A DNA stretch of 64,000 bases, taken from contig NZ_VFOU01000003.1 of the NCBI RefSeq assembly GCF_006716305.1, positions 496,001 through 560,000 on the forward strand, in the 5' to 3' direction. The notes under the pieces are model-generated. The model saw only the letters and a list, made by a program, of their open reading frames with translations, ran no database searches and had not been told where the DNA came from. Below are positions 45,940 through 55,747 of this stretch, one piece after another; position 1 is the stretch's first letter; every line of letters begins with the position of its first letter. The translations under genes and the position numbers were made by a program. This DNA is from Enteractinococcus coprophilus (lineage in GTDB: Bacteria; Actinomycetota; Actinomycetes; Actinomycetales; Micrococcaceae).

Positions 45940-46995
45940 GTGTCGCAAAACCGTTTAGATTGGGTCGATACCGCAAAAGCTATATCGATCATCCTTGTCG
46001 TGGTGGTCCATATACGGGATCAATTCGAACAATTCTCACTGCAGTCCGCACAGCTAGATTTTTTCACGGAAGTGTCGGCCAACCTGCGCATGCCGATGTT
46101 CTTCGCGGTGGCTGGTCTGTTCGCCAGCAAGTGGCTGACCAAATCCTGGCGCGAACTTGCCCAAGGGAAACTGGCCTTACTGGTATGGGTATTTCTGATC
46201 TGGCAACCCGTGGTGCTTGCCTACCGGCTACTCAACCACTGGGTGCTGGAGGGTCCGAGCTGGCAATTCGTCGTCGAACAGGTTTTACGGCTGGGAGCAT
46301 CCCCACTGCGCCCAAACGGCGAACTCTGGTTTTTATGGACCCTGGCCCTCTTCTTCGTTCTCGCCCGGTTGACCGCGAAGTTTCATGCGAAAGCTCAGGT
46401 TCTCGCCGCGGCCGCGATTTCCTTTATCTGGATGTCGCTGGTCGAACCAGCCCTACCGGAATTCGTGTTCGACGCTATCGGTAGCGGATGGCACGGTATC
46501 TTCCGCTATTACTTCTTATTTATCGGCTTTGCCCTGTTTTCCAAGCACATCAGAGCAGCAGTATCCCGTCTCAAGTGGCACACATCTGCGCTACTCTTTT
46601 GCGTGTGGTTGGGCGAAGCTCTGATTGCCGCATACTACGCAATCCCGCCAGGCGTTTCGTTATTTATTCTATCGCTGCTCGGAGTAGTCGGTGGCATCGG
46701 ACTGGCCAACCTGTTGGGCAAGCTAGCACTCCTTCGCTATCTCGGCGGCCAGACCCTGCCCATCTACCTAGGGCACAGTGCCATCATTGCAATCTTCCTG
46801 TCTGAAATAACCGCCTTCGAGCTGACGCCTGCGCTGACTACCAATCTGTACCTCGCAGTGCTAGTTCTGACCTGCCTCGTCATAGCGTGCTCGCTGGGGC
46901 TTTCGAAACTCAAACCCTTGGCCTACATGTATCAGCGCCCAGCCTTCCCGTCAGAGCGTGCAGTACCAGCGCCGAAACAGAAGAGCGTTGCCTAA
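45940..46995 (+). CDS. Acyltransferase-3 family integral membrane protein
   Basis: The 351-residue protein has about 10 helices and the Acyl_transf_3 lead motif LDWVDTAKAISIILVVVVH, with the conserved His of helix 1. RMPMFFAVAGLFA and LWFLWTLALFF are further family segments. Members O-acetylate or succinylate surface sugars. The GTG at 45940 follows AAAAGAGAAG at 9 bases. The basic C-terminal tail is cytoplasmic. It is convergent with the YdcF-like gene, about 48 bp apart. The glycan acceptor is unknown. Confidence 0.88.
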   Translation: MSQNRLDWVDTAKAISIILVVVVHIRDQFEQFSLQSAQLDFFTEVSANLRMPMFFAVAGLFASKWLTKSWRELAQGKLALLVWVFLIWQPVVLAYRLLNHWVLEGPSWQFVVEQVLRLGASPLRPNGELWFLWTLALFFVLARLTAKFHAKAQVLAAAAISFIWMSLVEPALPEFVFDAIGSGWHGIFRYYFLFIGFALFSKHIRAAVSRLKWHTSALLFCVWLGEALIAAYYAIPPGVSLFILSLLGVVGGIGLANLLGKLALLRYLGGQTLPIYLGHSAIIAIFLSEITAFELTPALTTNLYLAVLVLTCLVIACSLGLSKLKPLAYMYQRPAFPSERAVPAPKQKSVA

Positions 46996-47043
46996 ACGTA
47001 GGCATCCTTAGTAACAGGGAGAAAAACTACGCCATGGGGGTCG

Positions 47044-47667
47044 CTAACACCGAGTGCTGGTCTGCCATAACGCTTTGAAGAACGCTGCGTTCTCGTAGAC
47101 GATATGCGAGACCCACTGACCGATGCTCAAATTGGCATCAGCGTGCACGAGGTTGACCTCAACATCGTCGCCAACGCATTGCTCAAAGATGTAATGCGCG
47201 CGGAAGGCATGTTCCCGAGTTGTCACCACGGTGAGGTTGTCCCATGACTCCTGGGTGGCCAGCTCCCGCACGGCGAATGCTTCCCCTATGGTCGCATCTT
47301 CAGACGGGGTAAAGCAGGTGACACCGTTATCCGCGTGTTCCTGGCAGTAGTCCGTCACCGAGATCTGCCGCGTCGATTCTCCGGTCTCGCGTTTAGCTAT
47401 CTGGCCGGCGAAATGGGAAATGACCAGCGTATCGATGTGGCCGTTCTCCACGAGTTGTGTCGCGGTATACAGGCGATGCTCCTGCGGCGCCAGGCTCACG
47501 ATGGCATCGCTTTGGCCCTCGGTTTCGCCCTGCGGTGGGAAGACCACTCCCCCTGAGAGGAACAGAAACCACACAGCGATCAAGGTGATAATCGCTAGAC
47601 TGACATGCTTCAGCGCAACCTTTGTCGTGCCAATGCGTGTTGCCTGGTCACTGCGGGGAGTAGTCAT
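47044..47667 (-). CDS. YdcF/SanA-like DUF218 membrane protein
   Basis: The protein has one N-terminal membrane helix (about 20-38 from MTTPRSDQ) and an external DUF218-type Rossmann domain with strands DAIVSLAP, DTLVISHF and LTVVTTREHAFRAH; the last is the family core motif (TSxxHxxRA). DUF218 proteins act in envelope biology, with no fixed reaction known. The frame reaches GTG 47700; ATG 47667 has a weak GAG upstream. Three Cys residues in the external domain may pair. Confidence 0.82.
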   Translation of the reverse strand: MTTPRSDQATRIGTTKVALKHVSLAIITLIAVWFLFLSGGVVFPPQGETEGQSDAIVSLAPQEHRLYTATQLVENGHIDTLVISHFAGQIAKRETGESTRQISVTDYCQEHADNGVTCFTPSEDATIGEAFAVRELATQESWDNLTVVTTREHAFRAHYIFEQCVGDDVEVNLVHADANLSIGQWVSHIVYENAAFFKALWQTSTRC

Positions 47668-47833
47668 CACTGCTCGTTTCGTTTCGCGGCGCGCAGGCAC
47701 GTTTGAAGGAGGAATATCGCCGATTTCTTGGGAGTCGCGCGCCGAAGTTAGTGTATTTCACCAGTGACACCTAGGCCAAAACGCTGTACTACAAACAGAC
47801 TCGACTAGGGGCATCCAACCGTGAGGCGGCGTC

Positions 47834-48527
47834 ATGGCAAATACCGTAGTTTGGTGGTGACGACGAAGAGCGGCTCATCGATGCAGAATCCCTCGCACAA
47901 CGCCTTGACCGCCCATTGGGCGTCTTAGGCATCATATTTCTGCTGGTCGTATTGGCACAGCTGCTTATCACAGACCCGACTGGCGAACTTGTACTATCGG
48001 TGAGCAGTTGGATCCTGTGGGCTGTGTTCGTTGCCGAGTTCCTGTTGCGAGCGTATGTTGCGCGCTTTCAAGGGCACTTTTGGCGCAAGAACTGGTGGCA
48101 GGTTATTTTTCTGCTGGTGCCATTTTTACGCTTCTTCCGCGCGTTACAGTCCCTACGGCTCTTGCGCGTCGCACGATTTGGCTCAGTGCTCTCTGCGGGA
48201 GTTCGTGGTTCACGATCCGCAGGGAAGTTGCTGTCGAATCGAGTTGCCTGGCTGCTCGCGGTGACCGCGATAGTCATTCTGGCATCAAGTCAGCTGCTGT
48301 ATCTGTTCGCTGAGTACCCGAGCTATCTTGATGCCCTCTACGAGGCCGCGCTGGCAACGGTTACCGGATCCGGCTTCAGCGTAGACACCGTCTTCGCCCG
48401 CATTCTCCATGTCGTGCTAGCTATTTTCTCCGTGGTGGTATTTGCGACCCTCGCAGGAACACTCGGCGCTTTCTTTCTGCGTCGTGAACCAGTGGCGGAA
48501 GAAGAGTCTTCAGACCGTAGCTATTGA
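47834..48527 (+). pseudogene. Voltage-sensor channel-like protein, copy 2, start region frameshifted
   Basis: From 47850 on, the frame aligns with the gene at 41109 along its whole length, including the FRALQSLRLLRVARFG S4 helix and the TVTGSGFS loop. The frame has a TAG at 47847 and no ATG or GTG; the only usual start is TTG 47916, inside helix S1. An ATG with GAGGCGG upstream at 47834 lies one base out of frame. The 5' end therefore looks damaged, though a shorter product from TTG 47916 (203 residues) cannot be excluded. Confidence 0.7.
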
Positions 48528-49141
48528 GTGCCTCAAGCGTGAACTGCTGCGAGGGATCCTCAATCAACGTGTGAACGAATGACGACGACGGACTTCGTCA
48601 CGCTTCGCAGCGGCCAAACCATGTCGGGTTCAAGGAGCTCTTGAGATTCCAGATCGGTGACGCCCTTCTGTGTTGGCCAGGTCCAGTCGGGAGTAGTCGC
48701 CATCGCCGCGGCATTGAGGGCCTCATATCTCTCCATCCAAGAAACCAGGGCGTCTTCTAGTGATTCCTGCATCGTCTCGGGAAGCGGACTCGTAAGCTGC
48801 GCCGACGACTGGATGCTGATTTAAGACGGCGTTACGGTCGATTCGGAGACCGGGTAATTCCGCACAGCATCCAGAACCTCAGAATGCTTGATCCGGGAAT
48901 ACCGAAGTCGCGCTGCGCTGCCGGGAGCTCAATATATCCCAGCTAGCAACTCAAGCCTTTGACGCTGATGGCACCCACGTGACGCTGCTGATACAGCAAT
49001 AATCGCCGTTTTGACGGTAACTGTGGTCTCGGCAGCCTTGCCACGAACGAAGCTAGTGCTGTTCTCTAAGATAAGACCCAGTTCGACAGAACTTGCTAAC
49101 CGAGATCAGCTCCTCGAGCGCTAATCAATTGGCTAAGGAGC
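48528..49141. other. Gene-poor gap with one doubtful small ORF
   Basis: A minus-strand frame at 48560-48772 encodes 70 residues with four Trp (SWMERYEAL, TPDWTWPTQKG, MVWPLRS). It looks protein-like but has no SD, and I do not recognise it. The rest shows no coding pattern. A 7-base inverted repeat AGCTCCT/AGGAGCT at 49108-49142 could end the nuclease gene. Confidence 0.35.
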
Positions 49142-51352
49142 TCAGCTCGCACTCATCATAAAATTATAGTGCTGCTCCTGGTTGTTATATTTGAATAACT
49201 TTTCAAACACCTCATAGTAGGTAGCATTGTCGAATTGAGTCGGCGAAAAGTCGGGGTCCCATGGAATGTTATGAGATCCATCATGTAGCCATGAAACGAG
49301 GCTTAGGCACACTGAATACTCCGCCGGGCTAAGTTCAGGACGGAGGTGATCTATCTTTACGCCCCCATGCGAATGAAAATAGGTTTCGATAATACGACGC
49401 ATCGAATTCTGGACCGAGGTGGTGACCTCATGACCGTTCGATATACCCGCCTTAACTTCATCCCACAATCGGGAATATTGAGATTGAATCGGGTTAGTCG
49501 CAGTTCGGGAAATTGATGTTGCTTCCTGCATTTTCTTCCTAAGAATGTAATAGGCAAGATCCCATTTTTTACCGGAATCAAGCCGATTGGTAACTTCCTT
49601 ATGAAAGTAGGCATTGTGCGTGAGCAAAAAGATTTGTTGCAAGCGAGATGGAGCGAACCCCGGCCGTGGAGCTTGCCTATTCTTCCGATAATCACACCGA
49701 CCAATGAGATTCTTCATTAGTATGGCGATAAGAAATAACGTGTCTGAGTCCAGGCTAGAAACAGGGTCATCAATGATCGCGACTAAAGACGTACCGTGGT
49801 CTACTGTGCCGGCTTTTTGTATCGTGCTTGCATAAAAATAGAGAAATGCTATGAAAGTCTTCTCACCTTCGCTTAGAGTTGCAGCAGCATCAGAACCATC
49901 TTCACGAACTAATCTATAAGTGTCATCTCCGTCCTGAGGGATAAGAGAAAAGCTAAAAAACCCGATCGATCTCAGCATATTGTTGATTTGTGCAACGGTC
50001 TCTTTGCTATCGCTCAGTTGCGAATATAATCGCGAGTATTCCTCAGATAACGCATTCAACTGATTCTTCGCTGACGGGATTTCTGAATTCAATCTAGCAA
50101 TTTCTCCCAACGGGTGGGCCGTAGCCGAGACGTAGGCTGCGAAGAGATCTTCAGCTTCAATCGAAACGAAGTAGTTCCACAACCCATCGCGCAATCGCTC
50201 TTCAGTCTCTTTTCGATTCATGGCAAGTTCGATTCGCGAGCGTATCGTTGAGTTAATCCTGTCGACTTCTACTTGCACATCATTCTGAAGCTTTTGAGTA
50301 TTGGCCACCTGTAGTAGCTTCTCCGGAGAGAGAAGCTTAGTTCCTAACGTCTCCACGTTAGTTTCCCAGGACTTACTCAGCGCTAGCAGTAGAGTAGTTA
50401 GCGTCTCCTCAATAAAAGGATGCGATGAAATACTGGCCCGATACGTGTCGAGAACGGACAGATTAGAGCGGCATTTATCACGACTGGCTTTTAGGGTCTG
50501 TTGTGCTTCAGTGTATGCCGCATCAACAAGATTTTTCAGATCGGTCAACTTCGGCTGCGGTATGCGTTCACGACAGAAGGGGCAGCCCGGATCTGACTGG
50601 TCCAAGTAATCAAGTCCTTGGAGAACCCACTCAGTATTTCCTAGTTGATCAAATACACTCTTCAATTCAGAGTCACTACTGGAAGTCAATTTCGAAGACA
50701 GAAGGCTAGCTTCTTTTTGCGTCAGTAGACTAAGCGTTGGCAAATCAGGTAACTCAGTAAATAGCTGATACTCTTGCTCTTCGAGACTATCGAAATCAGT
50801 TCGAATATCGTCAAGAGAACGACATTCCTGAGCTGTTGCACGAAGCTTTTGGCAGTCATCAAGGAACTTTTTCTTGGTCCCTGGTCGTGGAGTAAATGCG
50901 AAAGAGAAAAGGTCAGAGTCCTGAGATTCAGAACTGATCAATAGACGTTGTCTGTCCCACAGATTATCCCGTAGCTTCTCTATCTCAGAATCAACTACTT
51001 GCTGGTTATCTTCGAGTTCTTTTTGTAATCGCGTAACGCGAGTCTCAGCCTCTGGGATCAGCCCATCTTCAGTATTACTCAGCTCTTGGAGCCTAAGTTG
51101 GACGTCTTCTGTCCCGTCTCGAATTGTAAATACTCCTGGAAGGTCAGTTGTTTCCAAGATTCGAGATATATATTCTTCTGAGAAGTGCACAACTTCGCAT
51201 GTACTTGTTGCTGTTTCTACGATGCGTCGTGCGATTGAGCTTTTACCCGAGCCATTAGGCCCATAAAAGATCCCCACTCTTGGAAGATCCGTTATCGATC
51301 TGTCTCCGCCCTCAAAACACGGGATATCAACCAGGGAAATCTCATCGATCAA
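49142..51352 (-). CDS. RloC/PrrC-like ATPase with zinc hook, candidate anticodon nuclease
   Basis: The 736-residue AAA_13/SMC-like protein has Walker A GPNGSGKS at 31-38, coiled coil, a CPFC zinc-hook motif at 257-260, a second coiled coil, LSEGEK signature (493-498), Walker B AIIDDPVSSLD and LLTHN H-loop. The last 90 residues hold R652-x3-E656 and, in WLHDGSHNIP, H690 and H694, matching the Arg-Glu-His triad spacing of PrrC. RloC proteins cut tRNA anticodon loops after DNA damage or phage attack. TTG 51352 follows GGTGGAG. No type I restriction genes are near. GC is lower than in neighbours, suggesting transfer. Confidence 0.82.
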   Translation of the reverse strand: MIDEISLVDIPCFEGGDRSITDLPRVGIFYGPNGSGKSSIARRIVETATSTCEVVHFSEEYISRILETTDLPGVFTIRDGTEDVQLRLQELSNTEDGLIPEAETRVTRLQKELEDNQQVVDSEIEKLRDNLWDRQRLLISSESQDSDLFSFAFTPRPGTKKKFLDDCQKLRATAQECRSLDDIRTDFDSLEEQEYQLFTELPDLPTLSLLTQKEASLLSSKLTSSSDSELKSVFDQLGNTEWVLQGLDYLDQSDPGCPFCRERIPQPKLTDLKNLVDAAYTEAQQTLKASRDKCRSNLSVLDTYRASISSHPFIEETLTTLLLALSKSWETNVETLGTKLLSPEKLLQVANTQKLQNDVQVEVDRINSTIRSRIELAMNRKETEERLRDGLWNYFVSIEAEDLFAAYVSATAHPLGEIARLNSEIPSAKNQLNALSEEYSRLYSQLSDSKETVAQINNMLRSIGFFSFSLIPQDGDDTYRLVREDGSDAAATLSEGEKTFIAFLYFYASTIQKAGTVDHGTSLVAIIDDPVSSLDSDTLFLIAILMKNLIGRCDYRKNRQAPRPGFAPSRLQQIFLLTHNAYFHKEVTNRLDSGKKWDLAYYILRKKMQEATSISRTATNPIQSQYSRLWDEVKAGISNGHEVTTSVQNSMRRIIETYFHSHGGVKIDHLRPELSPAEYSVCLSLVSWLHDGSHNIPWDPDFSPTQFDNATYYEVFEKLFKYNNQEQHYNFMMSAS

Positions 51353-51747
51353 ATCAATACTCCACCGTATTACACAATCTACAAACCACTTTATCTATAC
51401 GCGACGTTTTTTGTACTTTCAAGTTTCAGCCAGCTTATGACTCCGTATATGAACAGTTGAAGAACACCTGCTAAAGACGTGCGAACCGAGCGGCAAATAA
51501 ATATATATTCACGCAAACCTCGGAATCGATCTCCTGGCCGAAAGCCCGCTATGCTGGGGCACGCATTAATTATGGGGGCCATATTCAGTCAGCTAGGACA
51601 ATGGAACGTTGACCTGACCGCTGGCTTTCACCATGTCTCCGCCTACGATTCAGCTAATCCAAAACCTCGGAGGCGCCGCCGGCGTCCCTTTCGAGCTGAC
51701 TCGATGGGACTACCGGCGGCCGTCTTCATGCTGTTACAAGGCACTAA
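51353..51747. other. Gap between the nuclease gene and the surface-protein gene
   Basis: No gene with an SD is seen. The right part must hold the promoter of the minus-strand nuclease gene. The AT-rich stretch AAATAAATATATATTC near 51497-51512 stands out from local composition. Open frames on the plus strand here have no recognisable product. Confidence 0.35.
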
Positions 51748-54700
51748 TTAGTCGATCGACTTACTGCGGAGGGAAACCCACCAGGCGGTCAGACCAGCAC
51801 CAACGCTCAGCAGACCGCCAAGGGTCAGCAACAGTGCGCGCTGGGCACCGGTGTTCGCTAGAGTTCCGGTGTTCTCCACGTCATCGTTGACGCTCGAGCC
51901 GGTTCCATCGACCGCATCATCAGAGCCACCGGTTCCGGCGTCGTCCGAATCGTTTGAGGTTCCGGAGCCGCCTTGGGCGTCGTCGTTCTGGGCGTTGGCA
52001 TCGTCGTCCTGGGTGCCACCGGTCTGCTGTCCGCCGGCAACTTCGGTCACGGTGATGGCGCGGGTGGCAGAAGCCTGGTTGCCGTTGGAATCTTCGACGA
52101 CGTAGGTCAGCACGTAGGTGCCGGGGGTGTCGACGTCGATGGCGCCGATGACCTGCACGGCGTCGGTCAGGTCGCCGTCGGTGTTATCGGTTGCGCTGAC
52201 ACCGGCCATTGGGTCGAAGGCCTCACCGGTCGTGATGGTTGCGGCTTCTGGGATGGTCAGCTCGGGGGCGACGTCGTCGGTCCCGGCTGCGGTTGCGGTG
52301 AACACACCCATCTGGTGGACCTCACCGGGAGCTAGATCATCGCCGGATTCGGCGTCGCGGCTGACCACGTACCAGGCGTAGGTTTCGCCTTCGGTCAGCC
52401 CGGACCAGGTGACTTCGGCGGGCCAGCCGGAGTCAGCGGTGGCTTCACCGATGACCTCGTCGGTTGGGGTGGTGACCAGCACCTGCTCGGTGGTGAATGA
52501 GGTCTGCCGGCGGGTCTCGAGCTGGATGGGCAGTCGGGTGTCGTCTTCGGTGCCGTTGTAGCGTTCGCGGTCGTCGTACTCGGTCGCGCCGAAGTTGTCG
52601 AGCATTGGCGAGTAGGTGTCGATGGCCATTTCGGAGGCATCGACGTCGATTTGCAGCATGCGGAAGAAGCTGGCCCCGAAGCGCAGCATGTCATCGGGGT
52701 TGCGATCGTCGATGCCAGCCAGGCCCAGTTCTTCGGCGGAGACTTCGTAGAACTGGTAGTCGGCCAGCAGTTCGACGATGTTGTTGCCGTAGGTGCCAAC
52801 ATCCTTGCGGACCTCGATGTTCACGCCGTGTTCGTGACCGGATAGCACCAGGAACACGTTGTCGTGTTGCTGCAGCACGGACTGGTCGATCTCAGCGCCG
52901 TCGTGGGAGAAGGAGCCGCCGCGGCCATCGGCGTTGTTGCTCGGTGCGCGGTGGGCGTGGGTCATGACCATCGCGTTGCGGTCCGAGTATTGGTCGAGCA
53001 CATCGGAGGCCCAGTCGAGTTCTTCTTGGGTTACGTCGTAGCCTAAGTGGACGGCGATGAAGTCCAGGCCACCGGCGGTGAACAGGTCGTAGTGGTTTTC
53101 GTTGTCGCCCTCGCGCCACGGGGTGCAGGAGGCTTGGGCGTCTTGCCAGCCGGCGGTTTGTTCCAGTGCTTCGTAGCGTTCGGGACCGAAGTAGTCGTTG
53201 TAGAGGCTCTCAGCGCCGACGTCGTTACCGGAGCGGTTGTCGTGGTTGCCCGGCAGCACGCCGTTGACGATCTCGGCATCATCCAGGGTCTGCTGCGCGG
53301 AGGAGGCGAATTCGAATTCCTCGACCGCGATCTCACGGTAGCCCGCTTCGTCATCGACGGGGCCACCGGTGTGCCAGTTTTCGATGATGTCACCGGTATG
53401 GGCCACGTAGTCAATCTTGCGCTCATCAGCGTTTTCGACAATCCAGTCGATCGTGTCGGTGTAGGACTGCGCCCAGATGGCCTGTTGTTCTTCCGAATAC
53501 GCATCCTCTGCGGCACCCTCGGCCAGGTACTGGGTGTCGGTCAGGTGCGCAATCGCAAAGTCATAGTCCTCAGTGTCCTCAAAGGAATCGGCCACCTCAT
53601 TGGCCAGGTCATCTGAGAACGGATCCTCAGCCACCACCAGCACCGAGACAGCACCATCGGCATTCAGATGCTCGGCAACCAGTTCACCCGATAACACCAG
53701 TTCACCCTCGGTCAGCCCGCGACCTGCGGCCACGGCATCCCAGGACTCGGCCGCGGTGTTCCACACCATCAGGGTCACTTCACGACTCGGATCCACCGAG
53801 CCAGCCCAGCGGACGGTCTGCCCCTCGACGGCGTCGCCGACGGCCACATCAAAGCGCTGGAACGCGACCTGATCCTGCGCAGCCGACAAGCTCTCACCGG
53901 AACCGTCAATCTCAGCACCATCGTCGTAGTCGAACTCCAGGGTCGTCGGGACTTCATGCGTCAGGCCCTGGAAGCCTTCTTGAGCGATGTCAGTCTCACC
54001 GGCGTAGAAAGTCGAGGTGACGTCTCCCCCATCAGGGTTGGTCGCCCGCGCCGACAGCGTCACGGTCCCCTGACCCTGTGCCGTATCGGTACCCCCGGTT
54101 TCTGGAATCGATCCGGAGGTAAACGTAATCTCCTCAGCAATCGGCTGCCCGAAGACCGTCTTGCCTTCGACGCCGATCACATGCTCACCGCTGGTCAGGC
54201 CAACACCAAATTCATCACCAATTGCAATCAGCTCTCCATCCAGCGTGTAGGACGTATCCTGAGCAACCAGAGCCGGTTCTTCCCACTGGACATCAAATAC
54301 GGTGTTGCCGGTAATGTGCTCACCGGCAGCAGGTGTCGATGACGCAATCTCGGTCGTTTGATCCTGCAGACCAGCAAAGGTTTCATCATTCATCGCCGCC
54401 ACCTGGTCGGCGGTTAGCGCGTCACTAAACACCCGAGCCGAAGCCAGAGTTGAAGTCGAATAGAACTGTGCACCGTTCGTTTAAGAGTCTGCGCCAAGTG
54501 TCATATTGTGCGCGCCAGTATTTGCGGGCCAGGTCATCTCGCTGCCAACGGTCTCCACCTCAGCGGCGAGTTCACCATTCACATACAGTCTGGCCGTTTG
54601 GTCTGCACCATCGAAGGTCGCCACCGCGTGGTACCACTGGTTCGGTTCGATCTGAACACCGATGTTCTGATAGCTCCCGGTGTGCAACTCAAAGGTCAGG

Positions 54701-55197
54701 CGGTCGGCAAACATCGCCACGGCAAAACCACCGGCCTCTTTATTGGCACACAGGTTGGTCTGGCCCGACGACGGCAGATCACCGTTATACCGGAACACAC
54801 ATTCCACCGAAAACGAGTCGGTCATCTGTTCGTACTGGTCACCGAATGGGTACTGCAGCGCAGATTCACCATCGAAAGTTACGGCGTTGCGGTCCAGTGC
54901 CGGATCCAGCTCTATCTGCGGATTCCCGTGTTCAGTGATCGGCAGATTCTGTGCGGTATCGGCAGCGGTGCCCTCGGCGAAGTCCACGTCGAGAATATCG
55001 GCCGCAGGAACTTCTGCTGGTGCCGGTTGTTGGACGGCAGCCGGAACGACAGCTGTGGTTTGATCGGCCATTGCCGAAACCGGCATGACGGCGCTAGTAA
55101 AGGCCATGCCGACGGTCAGTGGCACAGACACTGCAAGCGGAAGCTTCTTGGGCGACTTGGAGGGTTGAGCAGAGCCAGACTGATGTGTGGCGTTCAT
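51748..55197 (-). pseudogene. Wall-anchored LamG-metallophosphoesterase gene interrupted by an in-frame TAA
   Basis: One frame of 1150 codons runs from ATG 55197 (AAAGAGAG SD) but has TAA at 54481-54483, codon 239. Before it are a signal peptide and most of a LamG domain; after it the domain continues in the same frame (TNGAQFYSTSTLASARVF). Then follow a metallophosphoesterase (HLTDTQ, HTGDII, GNHDNR, MTHAHR, SGHEHG), a DUF5011-type Ig domain, a Gly/Asp/Ser linker and a LANTGA sorting signal with helix and basic tail. Sortases of the LAxTG class would anchor it. Either a recent nonsense mutation or a sequence error. GTG 54432 could restart but without export signal. Confidence 0.88.
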
Positions 55198-55747
55198 GTT
55201 CTCTCTTTCAATGCACGAAAACTCGACGCTGTGATGGCGACGTGGTAAAGCGGACACGTCATCATAGACACTCGTTTGTCACGGGTGAGGCAAGGAGAAA
55301 AGAACGCTCCGACAAGAGAAGATGAATATTAAACTAATTGGCGAGCGCGTCATGACATCGAGCATTGGCCACTCTCGATAATGCCAATGACGACGGCGCT
55401 AGTGCACCGATTTACTGCAACCCCGCTCATACAATTCCGCATGAGCACTTGACCTCAGCATAGGATGTCTGCATTTCGCAATTACTGAAGTCCACTTCCT
55501 TAAATGAACTTGGGATGCTTCGTTACTTCGAGCAGACTGTCTCTGGGCTCAAAACTCTCGAAGAAACCTCACGGCAAGCGGGTATTTTATTACGACAACT
55601 TCTCTCAACTTTTAATGGCTCTGCGACAGCACATATGTTCCCGCCCATTTATAATTATCGATGAAGATCTGCCCAACAAGATTCGACTGATCGAGCTATA
55701 GCCAGGGGCCATCCCGCGGAGAGGAATCTTCCCACCTTAGACGCCAT
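55198..55747. other. 550-bp gap, no firm gene
   Basis: It carries the promoter of the surface-protein gene. A plus-strand frame at 55504-55701 encodes 65 residues ending RPFIIIDEDLPNKIRLIEL. No SD precedes it, yet its last part resembles a stretch in the gap near 31340. I treat it as a possible remnant only. Confidence 0.35.

Noticed and set aside
54508-55248. 246-codon plus-strand frame
   Set aside because: It is the complement of the signal peptide and LamG coding region and has no SD or family.
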